A DNA stretch of 64,000 nt from an uncultured Thiotrichales bacterium (GTDB lineage Bacteria > Pseudomonadota > Gammaproteobacteria > Francisellales > CACEW01). The DNA lies in NCBI GenBank assembly GCA_903870015.1, contig CAIQBE010000012.1, positions 1-64,000 of the forward strand. The letters are read 5' to 3'. The position numbers were made by a program, and so were the translations under genes. The notes beneath the pieces were generated by a model. That model saw only the letters and a program-made list of their open reading frames with translations. It was not told the origin of the DNA and did no database searches. Below, one piece after another: positions 13,934 to 21,802 of this stretch (position 1 is the first letter of the stretch; each line of letters opens with the position of its first letter).

Positions 13934-16468
13934 ATGGCTTATAGGAATGGCTTTGCAGAGGAGGCATATAGGCAGGAAATGTTTCGTCAGAGCACGTTGA
14001 GAGCCGCTATGGATCAATCGGCAATTATGGAGCAGGCTCGGCGTGATGCTGCTATGCGGGCAGAGCGAGATTTTCGCCTAGCAGCAGAAGTAGCAGAAGC
14101 ACAGCATAAGCTAGCAGAAGCAGCTGAGCGAAATCGGCATGCAGAAGCGCAAAGGTTAGCCGATATTGCTGCTGCAAGGCAAAAAGGTGAGGCGGCTGAG
14201 TGGGCAGCAGCGGCAGAGCATAGGGCAAGAGAGATTCGGCAAAGAAAGCTTGTCACTAAAAAAGCAGGAGCTGAAAAAAAAGCCATAGAGCTAGTAGATG
14301 AGGCCAAGGCGCAGCTTGGACTTAATAGGTTTTCTATAGCGGAAAGGAAGTGCACAGATGCATTATCAGTGCTTAGCGCGAATAAAATTAAAGACGGCGC
14401 TGCAATAAAAAGAGTTTATTATAATCGAGGCCTTTCATACATTTACCTAAGAGAATTTACTGCGGCAGTAAAAGATTTTGATGCAGTGGCTAGATTGGAT
14501 GCGCTGGATGTTGACGCATTGTATTGCCGGGGAATGGCCAATTGTTATCTGGGCAATCTTCAGGCTGCTGTAAATGACTTTCAAGCAACTCTGGCGCTCG
14601 ATCCTGATCATTTTTGTGCAAAGATTTATCTTTTCTACTCGCAAGGTAATTATGAGAGTATGAATAGAATAGCGCATTCGATTATTGCGCGTGAAAATGG
14701 TATGCGCCTGAGAGAAAAAATGCTAATAAGGGCGCTGTTAGGTATTGCGAATCATAACTTGGCTTGTCATGGAGAGGCATTATCTCATTATACTCAAGCA
14801 GTAGAGTTTCTCGGGCCAGTAGCGGATTTAGAGTCTAACAAACCAGAGCTTGAAAGAATTCATTGTTTGCGAGGGTATACCCTTGAAGCAATGGGTAGGC
14901 GTGCGGATGCAGTGCGTGATTATACAGCAGCACATGCACTTAATCCTGATAATCCGTTATATCTTATTCCTGATGCCGAAGCGGCTGCAGATAATAGCGT
15001 GAAAAGAGCAGCAAATTACAAAATTGCTATGGCCTATTATAACGGCAGTTATGCAATACCAAGAGATTATCAAAAAGCATATCAATCAATACAGGCAGCT
15101 GCAACATTGGGCCATACAGAGGCTCAGTATATTGTAGCTAAAGTTCTTCATTATGGTGCAGGAGGCATCGAGGTTAATATAAATAGAGCGGTGGTTTTAT
15201 ATGCTGCAGCAGCTCAAGCAAATCACGCAGAGGCAGCGTTTAATTTAGCAGAAATTTATCAAAATGGTCCGGAGCCACTAAGAGATCTTGCTGAGGCGAG
15301 AAGATATTATCAGCAGGCCAGTGATCTCGAGTTTGCAAAAGCAGATTATCCCTGTGCATTATCATATAAAGATGTTGATCACGTTGTTGCGGTACGATAC
15401 TTTGGAAAAGTGCTAGCGCGTCAAGAAGATGAAAATAGAGCTAAAGCGGCATTTTATTTAGGCGAGATCTATAGAAGAGGCGAACATGGAGGGGCTGTTG
15501 ATCTTGCGAGGGCTAGGGCCTATTACAAAATAGCCGCTGACCTAAATTACCAAGATGCTTATATGCCCTGCGCAGACTTGCATTATGGCGTAGATAATAC
15601 AGTTGCAGCATTGTATTATAAAAAAGCCTTATCTGGCCAAGTAGGACAAGCCAAAGCAGAGGTTGCGTATCGCTTGGGTGAGATATATCGACATGGTGGT
15701 CACGGAGTGGTTTTTGATAAGCGTCAGTCTCAATCAAACTATAAAATAGCGGCAGAATTAGATTACGCTGAGGCCTATTTACCATATGCGGATCTTTGTT
15801 TTGGTGATGATAACAATGAGGCGGCGAAATACTATAAAAAATTAGTCGCTATTGTGCCCGTTCGACCTGACCGAGCAGCCTTAGCTTTTAAAGTAGCTGA
15901 AATCATTAGGGCAAGTTTTAACTCAGTAGAAATGGGTGATTATTATAGAATAGCCGCCGAAAGAAATTATCAAGATGCATTTTTCCCTTGTGCTGAGGCG
16001 CACAATGGTAATAATAATTTACTTGCTGCAGAGTATTATCTTAAAGTCAGGGGTATTGCAGATCATCCTAAAAAAGCTGAGTCAGCCTATCAATTAGGTA
16101 AGCTATATGCTGAGGGCGGGCACGGCTTGGCAGTCAATGGAGTAAGAGCAAGAGAAAACTTTACGATCGCCAGTAGTTTAGATTATCGTTCTGCATCTGC
16201 TGATATGGATGGTTCTTATTATTACCATCATACTACTAGTCCTCTCGCTATAACTCGCTTGACGGCAGTTTCCTCAAGCGACCCCGCAAAATATGGGATT
16301 GCATGTTTATATTTAGGGCGTATTTATGAGAATGCCTCTCATGGAGCCGCAAAAGATTTAGCGCAGGCTAAAATTTGGTATAAAAAAGGGATGGAAGTAG
16401 GTAATGGGGATTGTAAAGCCAAGTATGAAGAGCTGAATTCGTGGGGTAACACTTGCGCGGTGATGTAA
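13934..16468 (+). CDS. TPR/Sel1-repeat protein with C-terminal CaaX box
   Basis: The ATG at 13934 has a strong AAGGAGAG site; a longer reading from 13898 overlaps the previous gene and is rejected. The 844-aa protein has an Ala/Arg/Glu-rich coiled coil (about 1-115), TPR-like helices (about 120-340; e.g. YYNRGLSYIYLREFTAAVKD) and then Sel1-like repeats to the end (e.g. AFYLGEIYRRGEHGG, AYRLGEIYRHGGHG, ACLYLGRIYENASHG). Sel1 proteins scaffold protein-protein contacts, and many Legionella effectors belong here. The last four residues are CAVM, a textbook farnesylation CaaX motif. That suggests lipidation by host farnesyltransferase and membrane targeting inside a eukaryotic cell (inference). 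Confidence 0.85.
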   Translation: MAYRNGFAEEAYRQEMFRQSTLRAAMDQSAIMEQARRDAAMRAERDFRLAAEVAEAQHKLAEAAERNRHAEAQRLADIAAARQKGEAAEWAAAAEHRAREIRQRKLVTKKAGAEKKAIELVDEAKAQLGLNRFSIAERKCTDALSVLSANKIKDGAAIKRVYYNRGLSYIYLREFTAAVKDFDAVARLDALDVDALYCRGMANCYLGNLQAAVNDFQATLALDPDHFCAKIYLFYSQGNYESMNRIAHSIIARENGMRLREKMLIRALLGIANHNLACHGEALSHYTQAVEFLGPVADLESNKPELERIHCLRGYTLEAMGRRADAVRDYTAAHALNPDNPLYLIPDAEAAADNSVKRAANYKIAMAYYNGSYAIPRDYQKAYQSIQAAATLGHTEAQYIVAKVLHYGAGGIEVNINRAVVLYAAAAQANHAEAAFNLAEIYQNGPEPLRDLAEARRYYQQASDLEFAKADYPCALSYKDVDHVVAVRYFGKVLARQEDENRAKAAFYLGEIYRRGEHGGAVDLARARAYYKIAADLNYQDAYMPCADLHYGVDNTVAALYYKKALSGQVGQAKAEVAYRLGEIYRHGGHGVVFDKRQSQSNYKIAAELDYAEAYLPYADLCFGDDNNEAAKYYKKLVAIVPVRPDRAALAFKVAEIIRASFNSVEMGDYYRIAAERNYQDAFFPCAEAHNGNNNLLAAEYYLKVRGIADHPKKAESAYQLGKLYAEGGHGLAVNGVRARENFTIASSLDYRSASADMDGSYYYHHTTSPLAITRLTAVSSSDPAKYGIACLYLGRIYENASHGAAKDLAQAKIWYKKGMEVGNGDCKAKYEELNSWGNTCAVM

Positions 16469-16554
16469 TCACCTTAAAAAATAAAAAAGCAGCCAGATAA
16501 TTTTAGAAAGGCAGCCCAGGATTTTCTGCCAAAATTGCCCTGCACGCCAAGCAA

Positions 16555-16571
16555 AGAGACCAACGGTCTCT
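16555..16571. repeat. Small perfect hairpin in the island's right end
   Basis: AGAGACC-AAC-GGTCTCT forms a 7-bp stem with a 3-base loop. It lacks a T tract on either side, so it is not a typical terminator. The rest of 16469-16725 shows only a TGTCCCC heptamer at 16671. Confidence 0.35.
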
Positions 16572-16725
16572 GATACTGCTAGGCAGCAAGTATTAGCGAT
16601 ACTGGTTAAGAATAATCAGCTGGTTAGAAAGGAAAAAAGCAAACTATCTCACAGCTCAATGTCTCTAAAATGTCCCCAGAGCCAATTTTTATAAATTAGA
16701 GAATCGCTAGAACCCTTGCTAACAC

Positions 16726-16802
16726 TGGTGCACCCGGCGAGATTTGAACTCACGACCAACGGTTTCGGAAACCGCTACTCTATCCAGCTGAGCTACGGGT
16801 GC
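16726..16802 (-). tRNA. tRNA-Arg (anticodon CCG)
   Basis: On the minus strand, 77 bases fold into a cloverleaf. Acceptor GCACCCG pairs with CGGGTGC and is followed by encoded CCA. The anticodon loop TTCCGAA gives CCG, reading CGG. The T loop is TTCAAAT. Its 3' 45 bases are duplicated exactly at 10628, marking it as the integration site of the island. Confidence 0.95.
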
Positions 16803-16905
16803 AGAGCGGCTATCATAGCATAGAATCAGCCAAAATAAAAAAACAGTGCTTGGTCCCTGAATCATATCTGCTATAATTTCTCCAAACTAAATATAGGAAA
16901 CAGTG

Positions 16906-17538
16906 ATGTCTACTAACAACCCCAAGCAAGATGCAGCCTACAAAGCCTTAGAATTTATCAAGCCCGGATGCCTTTTGGGTGTGGGCACGGGCTCAACGGT
17001 CAATTATTTTATTGATTTTTTAAAGGATATTAAAGGCAAAATTGAGGTCTGTGTTTCAAGCTCTAAGCAAAGCACAGAGCGCCTAAAGGCTCATGGTTTA
17101 TCGGTGGTTGATCTCAATCAAGTGCCCAGTTTAGATTTATACGTCGATGGCGCTGATGAGGTGGACTCGTATAAAAATTTAATCAAAGGCGGTGGCGGGG
17201 CGCATACGTTAGAAAAGCTTGTTGCTGTTAATAGCAAAACATTTATATGTATTGTCGATGCCTCAAAATGTGTGGAGTTTTTGGGCCGCTTTCCTGTGCC
17301 CGTAGAAGTATTGCCGAGTGCCCGCAGCTACGTCGCCCGAGAGTTAATTAAGCTTAAAGCTCAGCCAGTTTATCGTGAGGGCATGATTACCGACTCAGGC
17401 AATATTATTTTAGATTGCGTGCATTTGCCCCTAGATAATCCATTAGAAATGGAAAATAGTATCAAAAGCATCACGGGTGTGGTTGAGGTCGGGATCTTTG
17501 CCAAACGTCGACCCGAGCATATTATTATAGGTCAATAG
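16906..17538 (+). CDS. rpiA: Ribose-5-phosphate isomerase A
   Basis: The enzyme interconverts ribose-5-phosphate and ribulose-5-phosphate in the non-oxidative pentose phosphate pathway. All RpiA landmarks are present in 210 aa: LGVGTGSTV near residue 26, DLYVDGADEVD (active-site Asp pair) near 76, and KGGGGAHTLEKLVA with the catalytic Glu and Lys near 90-105. Length equals the family norm. The ATG at 16906 is preceded by AGGAAACAGTG; a GTG one codon earlier is in frame but less likely. It sits alone just outside the tRNA-Arg island, and its last 14 bases overlap the convergent rimI. Confidence 0.97.
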   Translation: MSTNNPKQDAAYKALEFIKPGCLLGVGTGSTVNYFIDFLKDIKGKIEVCVSSSKQSTERLKAHGLSVVDLNQVPSLDLYVDGADEVDSYKNLIKGGGGAHTLEKLVAVNSKTFICIVDASKCVEFLGRFPVPVEVLPSARSYVARELIKLKAQPVYREGMITDSGNIILDCVHLPLDNPLEMENSIKSITGVVEVGIFAKRRPEHIIIGQ

Positions 17539-17971
17539 AGAGGATCAGTGCATCTTCATAGTCAGGATAATATTGCTTGCGCAGACCCACACGCGAGAAT
17601 CCCATGCGTTCATAAAGGCGCAGCGCCACGGCATTACTTGGGCGCACTTCCAAAAATATTTTTTGAATATCTTTTTGCCGAAGGGCTTTGAGTGCCTCTT
17701 GAAACAACATCCGAGCATAACCTTGTTGCCGCACATCAACATGTGTCGCGATAATAAGTAACTCTGCCTCATCCACGACATAATTAAAAAGTGCAAAAGC
17801 TAATAGCTCAGAGGCTTGAAATAAACCTAGGGTGAGACTATTTGGATGCGCTAAAGTTTCATGTAATTTAACCGCATTCCAATTAAGCAGGGGGTAATGC
17901 TGACAAATAGCATCGATCTGCTCAAGATCAGCAATGCTAAGTGTTGTTATCTTTAAGGGGGTTGATGTCAT
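17525..17971 (-). CDS. rimI: Ribosomal protein S18 alanine N-acetyltransferase
   Basis: The 148-aa GNAT protein has the RimI signature order: ELLIIATHVDVRQQGYARMLF (CoA-binding Q/RxxGxA in QQGYA), then IFLEVRPSNAVALRLYERMGF and YYPDYEDALIL at the end. RimI acetylates the N-terminal Ala of ribosomal protein S18. It overlaps the upstream holD-like gene by 35 bases on the same strand; the order holD-rimI is conserved in many gammaproteobacteria and supports both calls. Its 3' end overlaps rpiA by 14 bases tail to tail. Confidence 0.92.
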   Translation of the reverse strand: MTSTPLKITTLSIADLEQIDAICQHYPLLNWNAVKLHETLAHPNSLTLGLFQASELLAFALFNYVVDEAELLIIATHVDVRQQGYARMLFQEALKALRQKDIQKIFLEVRPSNAVALRLYERMGFSRVGLRKQYYPDYEDALILSIDL

Positions 17972-18308
17972 TCATCACCTGGCGTTTACAAGAGGGGTTG
18001 GTGAGCATATCGCTGATAGATAAAGTCATATAGGGCTGAACATTAATAGTTGCAGGCAAATCTTTGGCGCCAAAGCTTAAAGCGAGAGCAACAGGAACAT
18101 CTTCACAAGGATCACCATGATAAATTAAGCGATATTGAAAAATCCCCAAATAATCTAAGACTTTCACTAATTGCGCATGGTGATTTTCGCTAAAAGCAGA
18201 TTTCTTTTCTGCCAAAAAAATCAAGTTTTGAGGCGACAAAGGCACCGCGCCACGCTCAATCCAGAGCGGAATGCCCATTAAATTAAGTAGGGTTTGAGGG
18301 GCTTGCAT
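17937..18308 (-). CDS. holD: HolD-like DNA polymerase III psi subunit
   Basis: A 123-aa soluble protein. The N-terminal LLNLMGIPLWIERGA matches the psi pattern (LxxMGIxxWxxR), which in HolD binds the chi subunit. Near the C-terminus ISDMLTNPSCKRQVMNDI resembles the LxxLxxNPxxRxxLWxxI motif of HolD. Psi links the clamp-loader to chi and SSB. The family diverges rapidly, so the call leans on this weak similarity plus position directly before rimI. The ATG at 18308 is used; a GTG one codon earlier is possible. Its start lies within the end of pssA (26-base overlap). Confidence 0.65.
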   Translation of the reverse strand: MQAPQTLLNLMGIPLWIERGAVPLSPQNLIFLAEKKSAFSENHHAQLVKVLDYLGIFQYRLIYHGDPCEDVPVALALSFGAKDLPATINVQPYMTLSISDMLTNPSCKRQVMNDINPLKDNNT

Positions 18309-19077
18309 CACATTTACGCCTTAGCTTGACTAATCCACAAATAGGTCCTGAAAGAATATAAAGCAGGAAAACACCAAAGAGCATTTCAGCTGGGCGCCAG
18401 ACAATCCCGACCAAAATCAGTACTAACAAAACCATATAGGTAAAACGAATGCTGATACGAGGATCGATATCTTTAAAACTCCGAAAACGAATATTGCTGA
18501 CCATCAAAAATGCAACCACAATCATGGTGGCAATAACAACAATGGCAGAAGTAATATTTTGATAACCATGGAGTGTGCACACCCAAAGTAGACTAGACAT
18601 TAAGGCCGCGCCTGCCGGGCAAGGTAAACCATGAAAATAGCGCTTAGCTTTGCGGCTATCCTCAGGGGCGTCGAGCTGGACATTAAAGCGCGCTAAACGC
18701 AAAGCTACGGCGGCCAAAAAGATAAAGGCTGAAAGCCAGCCAATTTTGGCAAAGCCTAGTGGATTTAAATAAAGGATGTTAAAATTATAAGCTAATAAGG
18801 CAGGGGCAACGCCAAAAGATAGCAGGTCTGCAAGGCTATCATATTGAGCGCCAAAAGCACTTTGTGCATTCAAAAGCCGTGCTACACGCCCATCCAAACC
18901 ATCCAAAATCAGAGCAACAAAAATCGCAATAGCGGCGGCAATAAAATCCTGATTTAAGCTGCTAATAATCGAATAAAACCCAGAAAAAAGACTGCCAGTG
19001 GTAAAAAGATTAGGCAAGAGATAAATCCCCTTGCGGCGGTGACTCATTTTTGTTTCAGTCAGGTCTGCTACTTCCAT
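18283..19077 (-). CDS. pssA: CDP-diacylglycerol-serine O-phosphatidyltransferase
   Basis: The 264-aa polytopic membrane protein transfers phosphatidyl groups from CDP-diacylglycerol to serine, making phosphatidylserine, the precursor of phosphatidylethanolamine. The CDP-alcohol phosphotransferase motif D-G-x2-A-R-x8-G-x3-D-x3-D is complete (DGRVARLL ... FGAQYDSLAD). The N-terminal RRKGIYLLPNLFTTGSLF is typical of the membrane-type (Bacillus-like, type II) PssA rather than the soluble E. coli enzyme. About seven membrane segments can be seen. It heads the pssA-holD-rimI run, with overlaps between successive genes. Confidence 0.93.
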   Translation of the reverse strand: MEVADLTETKMSHRRKGIYLLPNLFTTGSLFSGFYSIISSLNQDFIAAAIAIFVALILDGLDGRVARLLNAQSAFGAQYDSLADLLSFGVAPALLAYNFNILYLNPLGFAKIGWLSAFIFLAAVALRLARFNVQLDAPEDSRKAKRYFHGLPCPAGAALMSSLLWVCTLHGYQNITSAIVVIATMIVVAFLMVSNIRFRSFKDIDPRISIRFTYMVLLVLILVGIVWRPAEMLFGVFLLYILSGPICGLVKLRRKCDASPSNPT

Positions 19078-19151
19078 AGATACCCTTTAAAAATTGTCCT
19101 GGCGCCTATTATGCATTATAATGCCTTCCAAATCCAGCAATAAGGGATAAA

Positions 19152-19436
19152 ATGACAGAGGTATTTGCACAAGATTTTTATGTCATCGGCCAAACAGCAG
19201 CGGGCCATAGGTTTCAACCCAGTGATTGGGCCGAGCGCATTTGCGGTAGTTTATCAACGCTACGCGGGCGGCGTGTAATTTACTCACCCTTATTAATGCC
19301 AGTCATGAAAAATGGTGTTAAAGCCTTGCGCGTGGCCTCTGAGCTTCATGATCAATATCCAGAAATTTTCAAAGAAATTGTCGAGTTTTCTAAAAAAAAT
19401 CAATTACAAGTTGAGGCTTGTCATGACCACGAATAA
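19152..19436 (+). CDS. DUF3579 family protein
   Basis: A 94-aa soluble protein matching the DUF3579 pattern: an N-terminal FYVIGQTAAGHRF, then QPSDWAERICGSLSTL, RVIYSPLLMPVMKNGVKALRV and a short helical tail. The family is known from beta- and gammaproteobacteria and has no assigned function. Its last 14 bases overlap the start of ubiG, so translation of the two is probably coupled. It is the first gene of a run with ubiG, a squalene/phytoene-synthase homologue and a DMT transporter. Confidence 0.85.
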   Translation: MTEVFAQDFYVIGQTAAGHRFQPSDWAERICGSLSTLRGRRVIYSPLLMPVMKNGVKALRVASELHDQYPEIFKEIVEFSKKNQLQVEACHDHE

Positions 19437-20121
19437 AAGTGACGTAGAATTAGATTTTTTTGCTAATCAGGCTGATGCCTGGTGGTCAAATAAAGGAGCC
19501 GCGGCTTTATTGCATCAAATCAATCCCGTACGTTTAAGATTTATTACCGAGGCTGTGACACTTAAAAATCTAAAAGTACTCGATATTGGATGCGGTGGGG
19601 GTATTTTAACAGAAGCCATGGCAAGACAAGGTGCGGTAACAACCGGTCTTGATTTAGCCGAGCCATTAATTGATGTCGCACAGCAACATGCCCAAAGCCA
19701 AAATCTAAATATCAGCTATGTCTGCGAAGCGGTAGAAGATTATGCTGAAAAAAATCAAGGTGCATTTGATGTTATCACCTGTATGGAAATGCTCGAACAT
19801 GTTCCTGATCCTAGTAGCATTATCAAAGCCATCAGCGCCATGCTAAAACCCGGGGGTATGGTTTTTTTATCTACGATCGATCGCTCCGCTAAAAGTTTTT
19901 TAAAAGTGATTGTCGGCGCGGAATACATCATGCGCATGTTGCCCCGCGGCACGCATCACTATGATCAGTTTATCAAGCCATCAGAGCTCACGCACGCGCT
20001 GCGGGAACATGGTATTAATCCTATGAAATTAGGTGGCTTTACCTATAATCCCTTGTTCAAAACGTTTAAGCTTGTTGCCAAGCCAGTCGAAAATTATTTG
20101 CTTTCAGGCCAAAAGGTCTAA
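19423..20121 (+). CDS. ubiG: Ubiquinone biosynthesis O-methyltransferase UbiG
   Basis: The 232-aa class I SAM-dependent methyltransferase performs both O-methylations of the ubiquinone ring. The N-terminal FFANQADAWWSNKGAAALLH and INPVRLRFI are UbiG-specific. SAM motif I is VLDIGCGGGIL, followed by TGLDLAEPLI. MEMLEHVPDPSSII and YIMRMLPRGTHHYDQFIKPSEL, the latter containing the membrane-associating segment, are also diagnostic. The ATG at 19423 is chosen because it gives the standard N-terminus; the 37 extra codons upstream lie within the DUF3579 gene. A TGAGGC site precedes it. Confidence 0.96.
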   Translation: MTTNKSDVELDFFANQADAWWSNKGAAALLHQINPVRLRFITEAVTLKNLKVLDIGCGGGILTEAMARQGAVTTGLDLAEPLIDVAQQHAQSQNLNISYVCEAVEDYAEKNQGAFDVITCMEMLEHVPDPSSIIKAISAMLKPGGMVFLSTIDRSAKSFLKVIVGAEYIMRMLPRGTHHYDQFIKPSELTHALREHGINPMKLGGFTYNPLFKTFKLVAKPVENYLLSGQKV

Positions 20122-20123
20122 TA

Positions 20124-20936
20124 ATGCAAGCTTTATCCACCTATGTGCCAGAAGGCAGCGATATTTATTATGTCTTACGCCAAGTGCCCGCTGCAAAAAA
20201 AACGCCGTATTTAGCTTTACACGCTTTTGCTTTTGAGCTCTATAAAATTTCCGCCCATTACCAAGAGCTTAGCATTGCGCAACAAAAGCTAGCATGGTGG
20301 TTTGAAGAAATAAAGCGGATGTACCAAAATCAAGCGACACATCCCATCACACAGAGCTTGTACGATTTTATTGCCGTTTATGACCTAAAAGAAATTGAAT
20401 TGCTGGCCATGATAGAGGCTACCGTCGTTGCCACTACCACGCAAATTTTTGCAACAACCAATGAATTGCGCCAGCATTATCAACATACCTGCGGTATTGT
20501 GACGGGGCTTAAGGCCAAAGTCTTATTGCCTGAGGCGCAAAATATTATTGTCATGATGCATCAGTTAGGTGTGGCTGCAGGTATTTTAAAACACCTGCTC
20601 GATTTTCCTAAATTTTTGCAGCGGCAGCATTTATATTTACCTTTAAGTTTATTTCAAGCACAGGGCATTGATCCCCAGCCTATGCTGCAGGGCAAGGACT
20701 TAGAGCGTGTAAAGCCTTTGTTTCAAGCAGAGTTCATCACCGCAAAGTCGATATATATAGAGACCAAAAATAAATTAAGCATCAAGCAACAGCAGCTGCT
20801 TAAGCCCTTATTGCTCGAAACCTTGCTGCTCATAAAGCAAGTGAATAAAACGGCAAATAAGGGTTGGCAGATTTTCAACTATCGCCTAGAATTATCGCCT
20901 CTCTATAAATTCTTTCTAACGGAATTTTTTCGATGA
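20124..20936 (+). CDS. Squalene/phytoene synthase-like protein, degenerate active site
   Basis: The 270-aa protein matches the trans-isoprenyl diphosphate synthase head-to-head family in layout: YYVLRQVPAAKKTPYLALHAF at the start, LAWWFEEIKRMY (the WWxxE helix), HPITQSL, and HLLDFPKFLQRQHLYLP where active enzymes have an Asp-rich DxxED motif. The first Asp-rich motif is also missing, so catalysis is doubtful. Similar degenerate homologues include mitochondrial NDUFAF6. It starts two bases after ubiG and overlaps the next gene by four. A role in respiratory-chain assembly or isoprenoid binding would fit the ubiG context (inference). Confidence 0.8.
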   Translation: MQALSTYVPEGSDIYYVLRQVPAAKKTPYLALHAFAFELYKISAHYQELSIAQQKLAWWFEEIKRMYQNQATHPITQSLYDFIAVYDLKEIELLAMIEATVVATTTQIFATTNELRQHYQHTCGIVTGLKAKVLLPEAQNIIVMMHQLGVAAGILKHLLDFPKFLQRQHLYLPLSLFQAQGIDPQPMLQGKDLERVKPLFQAEFITAKSIYIETKNKLSIKQQQLLKPLLLETLLLIKQVNKTANKGWQIFNYRLELSPLYKFFLTEFFR

Positions 20937-21802
20937 AGCGATCATTGCAGGCCGATTTTTTCCTTTTAGTGGTCACGTTAATTTGGGGTGCTACATTTCC
21001 ATTGATTTCTGAAGCGCTAAAATTCATGAGTCCATTTTTATTTGTGACGCTACGTTTTAGCTGTGCTGCTATGTTTTTGCTTTTCTGGGTTTATAAACGA
21101 TTAGGGAAAACTTCAGCGCCTTTATTAATGGCCGGTATTATTTTAGGCTTGTTAAATGCAGCGGTGTATTTGTTTCAAACTTTTGGCATGCAAATGGTTG
21201 ATCCAGATACTTCCGCTTTTGTGGCCGCAGCAGGTGTGGTTTTTGTGCCATTCATTGCCCATTTCATGAAACTTGCTAAAGTGAAAGCCATTGAGTATGT
21301 TGGCGTATTTATTTGTTTATTAGGCCTGTATATATTGACGGGCGCAGATTTGCGTCACTTACACACAGGAGAATTTTGGATTTTACTCGCAGCGTTATTT
21401 TGGGCCATCGGGGTGTGTTACTTGCAAAAGGTCAGTCCGAAAATAAAAGAGCTGAATTTATTAGCATTTTATCAAATTGTATTTACCATCCCTTTGTCAG
21501 TCGTGATGACCGCCAGTGACAGTCACGTCATCGCCTGGGCCCCCATTGTATGGATTGCCATTATTTACAGCGGAGTTTTGGCAACAGCCGTAGTATTTTT
21601 ACTCCAAGTGCGTTATCAGCAGCAAACTACAGCGAGCCATGCCGCAATTATTTATTCGCTCGAGCCAGTCTTTGCAAGTATTTTCGCCATTTATATCAAT
21701 CATCAGGCCTTAACCATACGCATTATTTTAGGCGGGGCAATCATCCTTGCAAGTATAGTCCTAATCGAAGTGATGCCAGTATTGACTAAAAAATTAAAAT
21801 AA
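20933..21802 (+). CDS. EamA/DMT-family transporter
   Basis: The 289-aa protein has ten predicted membrane helices in two EamA repeats of the drug/metabolite transporter superfamily. The first repeat starts LVVTLIWGATFPLISEALK; the second ends with ASIFAIYINHQALTIRIILGGAIILASIVL, both typical. Members export metabolites such as amino acids or purines; the substrate cannot be inferred. Its ATG overlaps the preceding stop (ATGA), so it belongs to the same operon. Its 3' end overlaps dapE by nine bases tail to tail. Confidence 0.9.
   Translation: MKRSLQADFFLLVVTLIWGATFPLISEALKFMSPFLFVTLRFSCAAMFLLFWVYKRLGKTSAPLLMAGIILGLLNAAVYLFQTFGMQMVDPDTSAFVAAAGVVFVPFIAHFMKLAKVKAIEYVGVFICLLGLYILTGADLRHLHTGEFWILLAALFWAIGVCYLQKVSPKIKELNLLAFYQIVFTIPLSVVMTASDSHVIAWAPIVWIAIIYSGVLATAVVFLLQVRYQQQTTASHAAIIYSLEPVFASIFAIYINHQALTIRIILGGAIILASIVLIEVMPVLTKKLK

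Larger units (their letters stand above)
10628..16802. mobile_element. 6.2-kb genomic island integrated at tRNA-Arg(CCG)
   Basis: An intact tRNA-Arg (16726-16802, minus) marks the right end. An exact 45-bp copy of its 3' half (10628-10672) marks the left end. As in the tRNA-Thr island, the duplication runs from the anticodon region to the CCA. The interior has three same-strand genes (74, 879 and 844 aa) with effector-like features and no integrase. TGTCCCC occurs near both ends (10827 and 16671), which could be relics of recombinase arm sites (inference). The exact repeat suggests more recent acquisition than the tRNA-Thr island, whose repeat has one mismatch. Confidence 0.78.

Noticed and set aside
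1512..16802. An integrase or transposase gene for the two tRNA islands
   Set aside because: No frame in either island shows the R...H-x-x-R...Y pattern of tyrosine recombinases or a DDE motif; the islands appear to lack their own recombinase.
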